The notes beneath the pieces are model-generated. The model searched no databases. It was not told where the DNA came from and worked only from the letters and a program-made list of their open reading frames with translations. Source: Eonycteris spelaea (Eukaryota; Chordata; Mammalia; Chiroptera; Pteropodidae). Taken from it: a stretch of DNA of 64,000 bases. Position numbers and translations under genes: made by a program. The stretch lies in the NCBI GenBank assembly GCA_003508835.1, contig PUFA01000022.1, forward strand, positions 3,658,001 through 3,722,000. Reading direction: 5' to 3'. Below, piece by piece: positions 45,213-55,965 of this stretch; within the stretch, counting starts at the first letter, position 1; each line of letters starts with the position of its first letter.

Positions 45213-47524
45213 TAAAAAATACCTCATATTGATTTTTTTTTTTTAAGTAGTGTGTTCTTATGCACAGGCACATATAATAGACACATTTTGGAGTGTCGTG
45301 ATAACCCTCTTAACTGAGTCACCTAGTTTAGAGAAAAGGGCCTTCAGGACCTTTGGTTGAACATTCTCCTGACCTCTAGCCACAGTGATAGGACAGCTGA
45401 CCCAAGCTGACAATTGGGAATTTGGGAATTGCAAGTTGGAACTGTGCTGAGAGTGGTGTGGTTGGGCCGCACTCGATCCTCAGGAGACCTGAGCAGTCCT
45501 GAATTCTGCTCTGCGGGGTGGGGATTAGGCTGAGGAGCTGAGCAGATGTGCAAAGGGAAACTGTGATGTGATGCTTAGGGAGATAGTCTGGATGACGTCG
45601 CAGGCCCAGATGCCAATATCTTCTTGATGTGCAGCTGACCTCCTGCTCTTGGGTTCAGGAGAATAATATCAGCCTCCTGCCCTCCAAATGCCATTCCTGT
45701 GGCGAGGATACCTTGTCAATTTAACATTTTGCGAAAACAAAATTAACATGTTGGTTCTGCTTTAGCACATGCTGTTCTGTGCCATTTTCACCTGATGTGG
45801 TGATAGATGACTTACTCTTCAGCTGGAAACTGTGTGTAGGTGAGAAGGTTTCTAGAAGCAGCAAATGGAGAAAAAAAAGAAGTGAGAGTCCAACATCTTC
45901 ATGGCCGTCCTTGTAAGGAGGGAGGCCGAGGAAGACAATCCTCAGATTCAGGGGTTAAAGACAGTAGGCTGCTCCACTGTTAGCAACAATCAGCACCAAC
46001 TCAGTTTAAGACCAAACAATCCCCTCCTAGCCCGACCTCATAACAGCTTGTACTAATGAGGTACTAAAGTCCAGAGGTCATGGACAGGAGTTTAATATTG
46101 CTACAATAACATCATTTCAAAAGCCCTTTATCAGCAAAGGCTTGGGGGAGAGAGATGTGGGCTTCTCAGCAATGCAGTCGGCTGTAAAGTCTCTGTCAAT
46201 GACTCCACCAAAGTGTGAACATCAAAAGCCCCACAGGAGATATTTATAGATTTTTCGGCATTAGCTGCACAGAGGAATCACCCCTGAAAACGTTGCCTCT
46301 GAGGAGGTATTCTGCAGTAAACCCCCAAATACTGAGGACTCCAGTTTCATTTGCAAGTCTGCATTCCTCAAGCTTAGCTCCAGTAACAATGCCCCTACTT
46401 TTTAAATGAGGGGACTTTCCCACTAGTAGCAAGAGTAACATATTCACAAATTCATAAACATGTAGCTCAGACTTTTCTCTCTGTTCCTAAGTAAATGATG
46501 GCAGAATGGCCATGGAGGAGGCAACTTGAAATTTATCCTTCTGTATTGAAAAAGATTAAAAAGTAAACGATCCCTGGGGAAATAAGCTCCCTAACAATTC
46601 AATAAAATAGGACCAGGCATCTTCCTCTGCTGAGGAATGAACTTAACACTGTGGCCCAGTGGATCATATTTTGCATTTCACAAAACACGTGCATTAATGT
46701 GTACTCTCATGTGGCCAAAAAGGGGCCACCTTCAAACTGAAAATAAATGCAACTCTATTTCTTAGTGTCCCAAGGGTGATAGTCAGAATATTTCAGATGC
46801 TGGAAATATTTCAAATGATTATTGTTATTTTATTAACAGAAAGTCTCTCCTACTTGTAGTGATGAATTTTCACCCCTTGCAGCTAAAGTAGTAGCTTTTC
46901 CAATTTTTCAACTGCTGGTTTTTTTTTTTTTTTTCCTTCAGTAATGCATTGAGAGTCCATTTCCTGGAGTAGCCCCGTCTCGCTTCAGTGTGAGTTCCTT
47001 CTGTGCCTCATTGACTCTAATGAGTGGAGTAAGCCTGTGAGCATACACTCCACTGCTGAGGATATAGGCAGCTCGGTGGCCCATATAATCGCAACAAAAG
47101 TGATTAATAGTTTGTTTTAATGAGGTAACTGGCATTTAATAAGTTATTGATTTTCACAGAATCTCACTAAAATGCTTTGGAATGTGAAAAAAAATCCTCC
47201 ACTCATATAAGGCAGTATTGATTAAGTATAAATTCATATACCTCAGGATTCTGGATGCTGTGTTATCTCAGGGCCAGTGCGTCTTACCTGATTGGTATTG
47301 ATTGCACTGCGGCCATCAGTGAATTTTGAAGGCATCATTTTTAGTCAAGGAAGAATGAATTGTTTAGTGCGATCCCGAAACCACTTTGCAGCAGATCAGG
47401 AAAAAGCTGGGTGATTGATAAAACACAGCAAGCGGTTGAGTTTAATTTGTTGAACTGGCTTTAATTTGTTCCGATGGTTTTAACGATATAGGTATGTTTA
47501 GGAGATGTTCCCTGGTGATATTCT
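45213..47524. other. Repeat-poor unique block
   Basis: I recognised no transposon in 2.3 kb, against a surrounding spacing of roughly one per kilobase. A T-run of about 16 lies at 46919-46935. Frames (46215-46409 plus, 46244-46447 minus, 46938-47135 minus) are short. The block could be conserved non-coding DNA; only an alignment would show it. Confidence 0.4.
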
Positions 47525-47712
47525 TTCACTTCATTTTTCATACACACTTTCCTCTGCCTGGCGTATTCCTTCTATTTTCTGCTTGGCAGACTTCTACTCA
47601 TCCTTCAGGATCCAGCTCAAAAGCCATCTCTTCTGTGACTTCGTTCTTGATTCCCTTAGGAAGATTTGTTCTCTTGGGTCCTCTTACCACCCTTTGTCAT
47701 CTGTAGTCTTCA
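47525..47712 (+). mobile_element. L2 LINE ORF2 C-terminal fragment
   Basis: TTTCCTCTGCCTGGCGTATTC, TACTCATCCTTCAGGATCCAG and CTCAAAAGCCATCTCTTCTG match the end of L2 ORF2. Confidence 0.75.
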
Positions 47713-47984
47713 GTATGAAGGGGAAATGCCAGTAATAATGTCTTTATAGCTGCTCCTTGCTCTCTTAGGGCTTGTTTGTCCCTGATAATCCCCAATATCC
47801 AAGAAGAAGGTACACAGTTGGCAGTGTTTTAATACTTGCTGCTGTTACACATTGGGTGGGTGTCTCTTTACAATAGTCGGAATCTGAAACTTCTAGTCCC
47901 ACAGGATTTGAATGGGCTGGCACTGCCTTGGAATTGGGAGCTACGGGTGCCACTGTACCAAGTACCTTTATTACTCCCATAGCC
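47713..47984. other. Short unassigned spacer
   Basis: Nothing was recognised. Confidence 0.4.
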
Positions 47985-48220
47985 ACCACTGTTTACAGAG
48001 TACTTGCATGGGTCACATTCTGTGCTAAACACGTTAAATATAAAATCTCATTAATTTCTTACCGTGGAGCAAGATCATTGTTATGGTCTCCATTGTAAAA
48101 ATAAAGAAAGAGAAGCTGAATAAATACTTTTTCCAAGGTCACATCACTAACAAATGGTGAATCAGGGAGTCAGATCAAGGCCTCTCCGACTCAAAAGCCC
48201 ATGTCTGGAGTGTCATTTGG
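47985..48220 (-). mobile_element. MIR SINE, antisense
   Basis: GAGTACTTGCATGGGTCACA, TTCCAAGGTCACATCACTAAC and AATGGTGAATCAGGGAGTCAG are reverse-complement MIR. Confidence 0.8.
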
Positions 48221-48760
48221 GACACCTTAGAAAAGGTTCATTCAAACCAGGAACCCAAATCCCACCCTTAGAGATTTTTTTTTTTTTTTTTTTTGAGTCT
48301 TGAAGGCTTTGCAGGGGCAGCGGGGAGTAAGAGGGTGAAACACACTCAAGTAGAGAACTCTCATATATTGGTAATAACGGGCAAACCATAATATTTAAAA
48401 ATCGCTACCAGCGAATTTCTCGCCGTGCAGCAGGTGACAAAGAAAAGCTGTCCCTTCAGCAGTAGCTTACGTGGGAAAGAGGACACACAGGAGGGAGCCG
48501 GTGAGGGAGGCAGCGAGGAAGGACGGAGAGGAGAGGAGAAGGTGCTAACGGCTGAACAAGGGGGAAGCGTTTAGCTCAGGTCTGTTGAGATCTCACTTCC
48601 AAGTGTGTCATCTTTTTGGCTCAAATAAGTTTTTATAAAACTTAGGGGGTCGGGGCGGGGAGGGGGGAGGCCAAATGAGAAGGTTGTGACCACCACCGAG
48701 AAGACGACTTGACTTTGAGTAGATCACAGTGAAGGGTCCTGCATCGCCCTCCTAGAGTGC
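48221..48760. other. Unique sequence, T-run and G-rich motif
   Basis: A run of about 20 T lies at 48275-48294. The interval 48400-48560 has scattered CpG. The quadruplex motif at 48645 is listed separately. No gene was recognised. Confidence 0.45.
48645..48667 (+). other. Strong G-quadruplex motif
   Basis: G-runs of 5, 4, 4 and 6 are separated by loops TC, C and A. With loops of 1-2 bases this is the strongest quadruplex candidate in the window. It lies about 95 bp from an LTR start and near a patch of moderate CpG. Confidence 0.7.
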
Positions 48761-49232
48761 TGTATTGGCTTCCTGCTGCTGCTGTAACAACTTGCTACAA
48801 CCTTAGCAGCTTAAAATGACACAAATTTATCCTCATAATTCTGGAGATTAGAAGAGTCACAGGGTCTCACTGGATAAAGTTAAGGGGTCAGCAGGATTAC
48901 ATTCCTTATGGAGGCTCCAGGGAAGAAGCTATTTTCTCGCCTCTTCTAGCTGTTTGAGACCATCTGCATTCCTTAGCATGTGGCCCCTTCCTCCATCTTT
49001 ATAGCATCTTCCAGTCTCTCTCTGACTCTGACCCTCACTCCTGCTTCCTTTTCACTGACATGGACCCTTGTGGTTACATTGAGTCACCTGGGCAATCCAG
49101 GCTAATCTCCCCACCTCAAAACCCTTAACCCAGCTATATCCACAGTCTCTTCTGCCACATAGGGTTCCATATGTACACGTTCTGGGGATTAGGGTGTAGG
49201 CATCTTTGGGGTGCCTTATTCTGCCTACCACA
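48761..49232 (-). mobile_element. MLT1-like (ERVL-MaLR) solo LTR, antisense, complete
   Basis: The element runs from TGTATTGGCTTCCTGCTGCT to ATTCTGCCTACCACA, 472 bp, with intact TG...CA ends. Internal phrases such as TAGCAGCTTAAAATGACACA and TGGACCCTTGTGGTTACATTG match the MaLR type. The 5-bp flanks are AGTGC and AGTGT, a four-of-five match, as expected of an old target duplication. No interior follows, so it is a solo LTR. Confidence 0.85.
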
Positions 49233-49239
49233 AGTGTGC

Positions 49240-49335
49240 TAGAATAAAAATCAGAGATCAGGAGACCGGGTTCCAATCTCGGTGCTCCCCTTGGGAAGCC
49301 ATGTGCCTTGCGGCAAATCCGAACCCCAAGGCCAG
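49240..49335 (+). mobile_element. MIR SINE fragment
   Basis: AGATCAGGAGACCGGGTTCC, AATCTCGGTGCTCCCCTTGG and AGCCATGTGCCTTGCGGC follow the MIR head and core. Confidence 0.6.
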
Positions 49336-50465
49336 TGCTTTTGCATAGTGCTTTGCCTAAACGCTGGGATGCATGGTCCTGCTAATTGAAAGTCGGACCT
49401 AGTTTTCAAACCTGCAGAAGACACCATTGCATTTATTTAAGGCCATTTCTGAACATGTCATTAGCTCTTCTAATGGTGTTTCTGCAGACTCTCAGCTGAT
49501 TTTTGCTTACCATCCTACATTTACTTACACCTTGCCTGCTGAGCGGGTAAGTTTTCAATTTCTCATTTTAAATAGGGGCCTCCAATTCTGTAGTATGGCT
49601 GATGCATTAAATATCCACAGCCAAATTGCTTAACGCCCAGGTTTTTTATCCCCTTCAGATTAAAGCTTTTAAAACACCCAGACTCCATGCTGGCTGAATG
49701 ACACACACAGACTTTTTGCTGGCTCTTGGGGGCAAGCGATACTGGTTTCTGTCAAATTCTAAATCTGGATGCTTTTCTGTAGTGGAACAACTAAAAGGAA
49801 TTGCTGCCTTATGATATATAACTACGACTTATTATAGACTGATCCATTTTGCAGCAGGGAGGTGAAAGGCAGGAGGCTGGAAGAACAGGAACAATCTTAG
49901 ACCTGAGAGAAAGTAACCTTCTAATTGCCTTTTCCTTGACAGCATCATAAGCTTCTTTATGGCAGCTTTATTTCACAGTGACCTGCCACACTGCTTTAAT
50001 TTTTCTGGTGTCACTCATGCAGGTTTAAAAAATGATTGGTGTTATGGCTTTTATTTGGAAATTTGTCAAGGTTTCACATTTGCAGAAGCCTTGAAGCAGT
50101 GGCCTGATAGTCCATAACTTGGTGTTTAAAGGGATGTTGGTGGGTGACCTGCTTGGGCCCACAGGTACCTATAGTGATCACATCCTTACGCCTAGCGGGG
50201 AAATCTCCATAATTTCTTTCGCTACAGTAAACCTTCGCTGTCAGAAAACTCCATCCCAGGTTCCAGAGGACTCCTAGCATCCTGAGATGGGAGAAAAGCC
50301 TTTCAAGCTTCATGATCAAGTGGATATTTAAACCTAATTCCCATAAAATGCACTTTAGGTGTTAGTAAATCCAGACTGGGGTCAGCGTATTCTGGTGACC
50401 TGGATTTACGTACTCTTTTTCATGACTCACAGTCTGAAAATGAAAAGGCACTGGATTCTGAATTC

Positions 50466-50563
50466 ATATTATCTCCCTCCCTCTCTCTCGCCTCCTCTCT
50501 CTCCCTTCCCCCTTCCTCTCTCTCTCTCCCCCGCCCCACTTCTCTCTCTCTCTCTCTCTCTCA
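50466..50563 (+). repeat. (CT)n-rich microsatellite
   Basis: This is an imperfect C/T tract of about 100 bp. It contains CCCTCCCTCTCTCTCGCC and CCTTCCCCCTTCC blocks and ends with a pure (CT)n of about ten units. Confidence 0.85.
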
Positions 50564-50879
50564 CATTCAAAGCCCCTAACAGATGTTTTTAAAAGCCTCA
50601 CTTTGAGGGCTGCTTTGGCCTCCTGCCACTGTGTGTACTTTTAGGTTTAATGAAAATTGGTGCCGCCCAAGTACTTCTCCTAAGGGGGAATGCAGTGCGT
50701 CTCCTGGTGAACTTGCTGGTTCTCTTTCAGCCAGAACATGCGGGGGCCAGAGAGGTCTAGTGTAAACACAGGCACACACGCACACCTGCTTCATCACTGC
50801 TCCTTCTCTCCCAGTGGCCTGGGCTGGTCTAAGTTCGGTGCATACCTGCTGGTGTTTGTCACAGTTGGCTTTTCTCCCT

Positions 50880-51065
50880 CTCGGTGTGCCTCAGCATAGC
50901 CGCTGCTTATTTGAGCAGCGGGCGATTTTTCTGAAGTGACCTCCGCCAGGCAGGAGATTTATGGCGGCGTTTGCTTTCATTATGTGTAGAGGCTGCCTCG
51001 TGAGCTCGCCGCGTCGCTGTCAGAGGAAGAGCAGAACGCTTCCCAGAATAAGCCTCCGGTATTAT
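50880..51065. promoter_or_regulatory. CpG-enriched patch, possible regulatory element
   Basis: About a dozen CpGs fall in under 190 bp, for example GAGCTCGCCGCGTCGCTGTC and GGCGGCGTTTGC, in an otherwise CpG-depleted region. It is not a repeat I recognise. It is too short for a standard CpG island and no start-site motif is evident. An enhancer is one possibility. Confidence 0.3.
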
Positions 51066-54000
51066 CTTTGAACATATGTTCTTGATTAAATGAGAAGAGG
51101 AAAGTCTCTTCGTTTTTCCCATTTGGAGGTTAAAGTGGAGGGTTTGTCTAAAAACAGATTGCAGTAAATTGTGGGTTTATTTGAACAGTATGTCAACATT
51201 ATTTACTCGAAAAAAAAATCTCAAATTGATAGGTTTCTTTTAATTACCTCATCCTGAAAGCTGCTCTCAACAAACTGAAAATATTTCAGAACCCATTTGG
51301 ATAAGTCTGGAAATGTTGAATTACTGGAAACCTGCCGAGAATAATACCTTTGAAAATGTTTCCGACGTCCCAAGTAGAAGAAACTTGATTAGGAAACAGC
51401 TTGTCTCTGAGCAGACTGGGTATTGCCTTCTGTGATCTGCTGTCCTCCCCAAGAAAGATGGCCTACAAGGTTCTTGCCTGAGACTGAGCACGCCACCCTG
51501 AAAAACAAGCACCTTTCTGAGCTAGGTGTCACTGTCCCATCGCTCAGCTCAGATGACTTTCTTTAACCCCACTTAGTACTTTCCTCTTGGGTTCTGTCCA
51601 GCAAACACAAATTGGATGAGTTCTGGAATTGGGTGAGTTCTGGACAAGTTCAAAGAGCTCTTGTAGCAGATCCAAGCCAAAGCACATTTTTCCAGGTAAT
51701 GTCCTTCGACTTCATCGCTTGGTCCTGATGACATGAAAAGATGATCTGACAAACATAGCCATTTCCAGAACCCAAACTTTTTTGGGGGGTTGAGGAAGTG
51801 GCTGAGGGAAGAGGACACAGACTCACATATAAGCCAAGGACCCTTACACATGTCTGCCCTTAAGCTTCTGTCCTTTTCAGAACTGCTGTTGACGTTCACA
51901 CTCTGTGTGTGTGCGTAAGGGATTGTGCAGTGGTGGTAGTGGCACCATGTAGAGGAGGTCAGGGTGGATTTGGGGTCTACATGCTGTGGGTCACCCAAAC
52001 CTCCAGCCCTTCGGGCACATCCCATACTTTGGGTAACATTTCACACAGCCACATATTGTGTTTACTTTACTTCTTGGGAAACTTATAAACTGAGCATCTC
52101 ACTGAGAGTGTTTCATCTCAAATGGCCATACGCAGGGCAGATTTGAGCACTGCTGCATGTACGTGCTGGTACGGTTGTCTGGTTGTTCACTAGTGACATT
52201 GTTGCCGGTGTGAAATCAGGGCCTAAGACCCGCTGCCCAGTGTGCTGCAGGGGCCTCCAGGCACTTGCCGCGCTGGCACTTGAGCCTCTTGCGGTCAGTC
52301 CTGTCCCTGGTGCACATGCTGCCTCCAGCAGCCTGAGTCCCAGAGAAGCTCTCCTGCACGTGCCCAGGCCCTCCAGGGGCCAGAGTGCGAAGCTCCCTTG
52401 GCCACAGTTTGGGTTTGTGGGGGCAAGAAGAAAGAAAAATAATATCTGCTTACAAATAATGTTTGAACACAAGTTAAGAATGGTGCCAAGTGTTCCCATG
52501 CAGCCTGACAGAGGGAGCTGGCAGGCACAGGATGTCACCGATTCGCTCCACCTCTGCTTACCCTATCAGCCAGGGCCGGTGAGCTCCTTGCTGAACTCAA
52601 TCGATGGAGCTAACGGGGCCGTGGCCACTGACTCAAGGGCTGATGTCATCTGTCTCCTGGGTCTGCCCGAGCAGCCACCTTTAAATTTGTGCTGTGGCTC
52701 AACACACCCCTAGAATGTATGTAGATGGGTCAGTGCAGATCCATTATTATTAATAGGGGAAATAATCTCAACATACAAGCAACAGTGTCATAGGCTTGAC
52801 ATTGAATGGCATTGTGCTAATGGAATTAGTATTTTTTTGGGTTTTGTGACTCACTTTGAGTATTGGTAGTTATTTTTATACGCTATGTATTTATGATTTT
52901 AAAAAGGTTTGGTCTTTCAAATTGTAATGTTTTTTTTTATATCTTGGGTACAATTTTGGGGTCGGGGTAAGGAGGGAAAGGTTCTTCCTCTTATTTTAGA
53001 AGGAATAGTAGTCATAACTTCGAGTTGATATACAAAAATTCATTCTGTAGATTTTTATTATCAACCCACTCCCTGTGTGGACATTAGCCTTAGTGTTATA
53101 ACATCACAGACATTAACAACGATGGCCAGGACTAAGATACTATGATACCTGCTATTATTGTCCGCTGTTGGGAGATTTGCTGCTTTATGCTTCTTAAGGA
53201 TGGAAGAATTTATAGGTCCGTGTGTGAGTATGTGGTTTTCTAGGAAGTGTGAGTTCTGGCCTGACCTATATGTCTAAGTGCTTATGGTCTTGATAGATAA
53301 AGAGTGGTGGTTTTTTGAGTTACTCTTTGTTGTTAAAAAGTGAATTTTTATTCTGGATTCTCATCTACTTTCTATTTCGCTTTGGCTGCCCCAACGTCCC
53401 TATAAACAAAAATCCTGCCAGGCTTGAACTACAGCTTGGTTTTCATGAATTGCAGCTATTGGCAAGTGACACTGCAGGATTTATAAGAATTTAAGTTGAG
53501 AAATTTAATACTCTTGAATTTAACACTCTGTTTTTATTAGGAAATCCTGGGATCTGTCCTTATTCAACACCCTGTTTAATTTAAGTGCTAAAAAATGATA
53601 AATGTCACTTCCAGATGCATGTACTGTGTTCAAGATCTATAAATAATTGCCAAAGTGCAGTATGAATGGGTCGATGTTGTGTCTGAAACTTAACCTCCGT
53701 CAGTATCTCGTGCGGAGGGGTTCTCAATCATAGTGGTAACATTTCAGGTTTGATCTTGACTGCCCTGTGATGTCAGACTTAACAGCCGCCACCACCCATC
53801 TTTCCTTATATTCGCTTAAAGGCACTTGCAAGACCCCTTGAAAAATTGAAGCCTGATCCATTACAGCTTAGTAGTGAAAAGAGGATCTGCACCGTGGGAG
53901 GGACAGCCAGGTGTCATGGCCAACATTTGTTCCCAGGACTCCTCTTCCTCTTGGAGATTTTTTACTTACTATGCTGTTGTCACCACATTAATCCCTGCGG

Positions 54001-54534
54001 GGCACTCATCCTTCAATGATTCTCAGTCCCAATGGCAGACCAAACTGTCTCCTTAATTTAGTCACCATGGCTGTGACTAACCTAGAACTTTTAAACAAAA
54101 GTTTTAGGTACCAAAAGCTGTGGGATAACAAAAGGAAAATTAATACTGAGGGCAACATAAAAGCAGATGGTCTGTTTTTGCAAGATTCCGCGCTCTGCCC
54201 TGTTTCTGCTCCCTTTGGAAGAAATCTTCAGTCTCTACCACCTGGTGCTGACCTCATGCCAAGGACAGAGAGATGACTGTCCATGCCCACCTAAATCAGG
54301 ATCTCTTTTTCTAGCCAGGGACCCCTTTTACTTGCATGGTAGATAATAGGAATGTCCACTCCTTCAGCAGGTATGCGACTCTTCCCCTGCAGGGCCTTAT
54401 TCTGTGGGCTTCGCAAGATCAAAATACACTTGGACTGGCCCAGCAGCCCCATGCGACACACAGGAGGGTGAGGGACTATTGATTCAGGGCACTGTGCGAA
54501 AGTCAGGACCAAACCCCACATGCTTTCTTATAAG

Positions 54535-55020
54535 GATGGTTCTCACCCTTTTTGTGTTTACAACATACTTGCAAGTATTAGGATTTCTTCAGCACACTTG
54601 AAGAACTTGAAAATGAGCAAGTCTACCATCATTATAAAACAATCACTTCTATGATATAACAGCTCGTACTGGTTGTGTTTCAGCATTTTGCTTCTGTTAA
54701 ATAGAACAATGTGGTGATCTGACTTTTTCTTTCAGGCCTCTGAAGGCAGAGTTCTCCCTTGTTCCAATAAATACTTTGTTGTCCCTATACGGCGTTAACA
54801 CCACTCATGTCCCACTCCTGGCAAGTTGCCCGTTCGTTCCACATTATGTTGCTCCTGCCCGTTGGGCTCTGTGTTCCCTCTGTTGGACAGCAGTGTAATA
54901 GCCTTATTTTCAGATGTTGCCAAAATAAATTTCACACACTGTTCAAAATTTGTTAGCACACTTATGAAGTTTTCTCTGATATACCAAAAATGTCACAGGA
55001 CCCTGTTTGACAATCACTGT
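54535..55020. mobile_element. Possible hAT-type element
   Basis: The left end GATGGTTCTCACCCTTTTTG and the right end, which reads ACAGTGATTGTCAAACAGGG on the minus strand, both resemble hAT-Charlie termini of the CAGTGGTTCTCAAAC kind. The ends face each other as inverted repeats about 0.49 kb apart. No 8-bp duplication was found. No transposase frame is present. Confidence 0.35.
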
Positions 55021-55794
55021 ACTGCATTATTAGGGTAATTTAAACAAGATCAGAATTTTTTATAGTGCATATCTTTATGAATCTTGCTATATAAACTTGC
55101 TTTTAGTATGCATATGATAGGTATGCAAAAAGATATATGCATTTAAATTTCCTACATATGTGTGAATTTAGGTCTCTGTGTATGTTTTAAATAAGCAATA
55201 TGGCAAGGAACGCTGGCTAACACACAGAGATCTATAGATGACTTTCTCAGCATGGGCCCTGGGGCTTTGTGGTGTTGTGACTACCTCAAAACAAAGGGAA
55301 GTGTTTTGCTATGAATTTCCTGTCCCTGGAAAACTACACGGTTGAAAAAATTCTCTTCTTTCCTCTTGAGAACTATCCGTGTGCTAAAGTAAGAAGAAGC
55401 CCGTGGAAGGATTACTCAGACTTCCCCCACATCTTCTCCTCACCCCCAAAGTCTAATAATTTTAAAGGAAGAGAAACGGAAGAGCCCTTGTCACTAAACT
55501 TCTTAGCACTTTAAAATGGCCAGATGCATTGCATGCAACTATGTAAAATTTGGACTCACACCAGCCGTGAAAATACTGTCTTTTTTTAGGAAATAAATTG
55601 CATGCATATCATGAAGAGTATTCAGAAAAGGGGTTGCCTTTTTGCTTTGTCTGAACTACTTGCATATCAATTTTAACCACACTCCTCGTTCATGTACATT
55701 TTCTGTAGCTTGCCAAGCTTCACCACCTTCTGCTCATTTGCCAGAATGGCTGCACTGTATTAGTTGGCTGCTAAGAGTAAAGACCACTAAATCT
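55021..55794. other. Unique sequence, no gene seen
   Basis: Nothing was recognised. It is A+T-rich. Confidence 0.5.
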
Positions 55795-55965
55795 TAGGCT
55801 TGGAAGGGACTTAATGAGATGGCTTATGAAATGTCCTTATTTTATAGATGAGGAGATTGAAGCTCAGAGATATTGACTGGCTTACTGGAGGCCCCATGAC
55901 AGTCTGTAATGGACTGGGAGCCAGGCCTCCTCCATGGAGTCAAGGCCATAACTGCCACAGCTTTG
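55795..55965 (-). mobile_element. MIR/MIR3-like SINE, antisense
   Basis: TCTTAGGCTTGGAAGGGACTT and TTTATAGATGAGGAGATTGAA, then GCTCAGAGATATTGACTGGC, resemble a reverse-complement MIR-superfamily element. Confidence 0.6.

Larger units (their letters stand above)
49336..54534. other. Long repeat-poor unique block
   Basis: Over about 5.2 kb I recognised no interspersed repeat, only the CT microsatellite. The window average is roughly one per kilobase. Frames of 141-176 codons at 51573-52025, 52113-52538 and 52183-52713 overlap on opposite strands and lack domains. The block may carry conserved regulatory DNA or belong to a large intron. Confidence 0.45.

Noticed and set aside
51573..52025. 150-codon minus-strand frame
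   Set aside because: The composition is not distinctive and no motif is present. Length is within chance expectation for 64 kb.
52113..52713. Opposed frames of 141 and 176 codons
   Set aside because: They overlap on opposite strands in GC-richer sequence, as chance frames do. No domain, splice pattern or known protein is visible.
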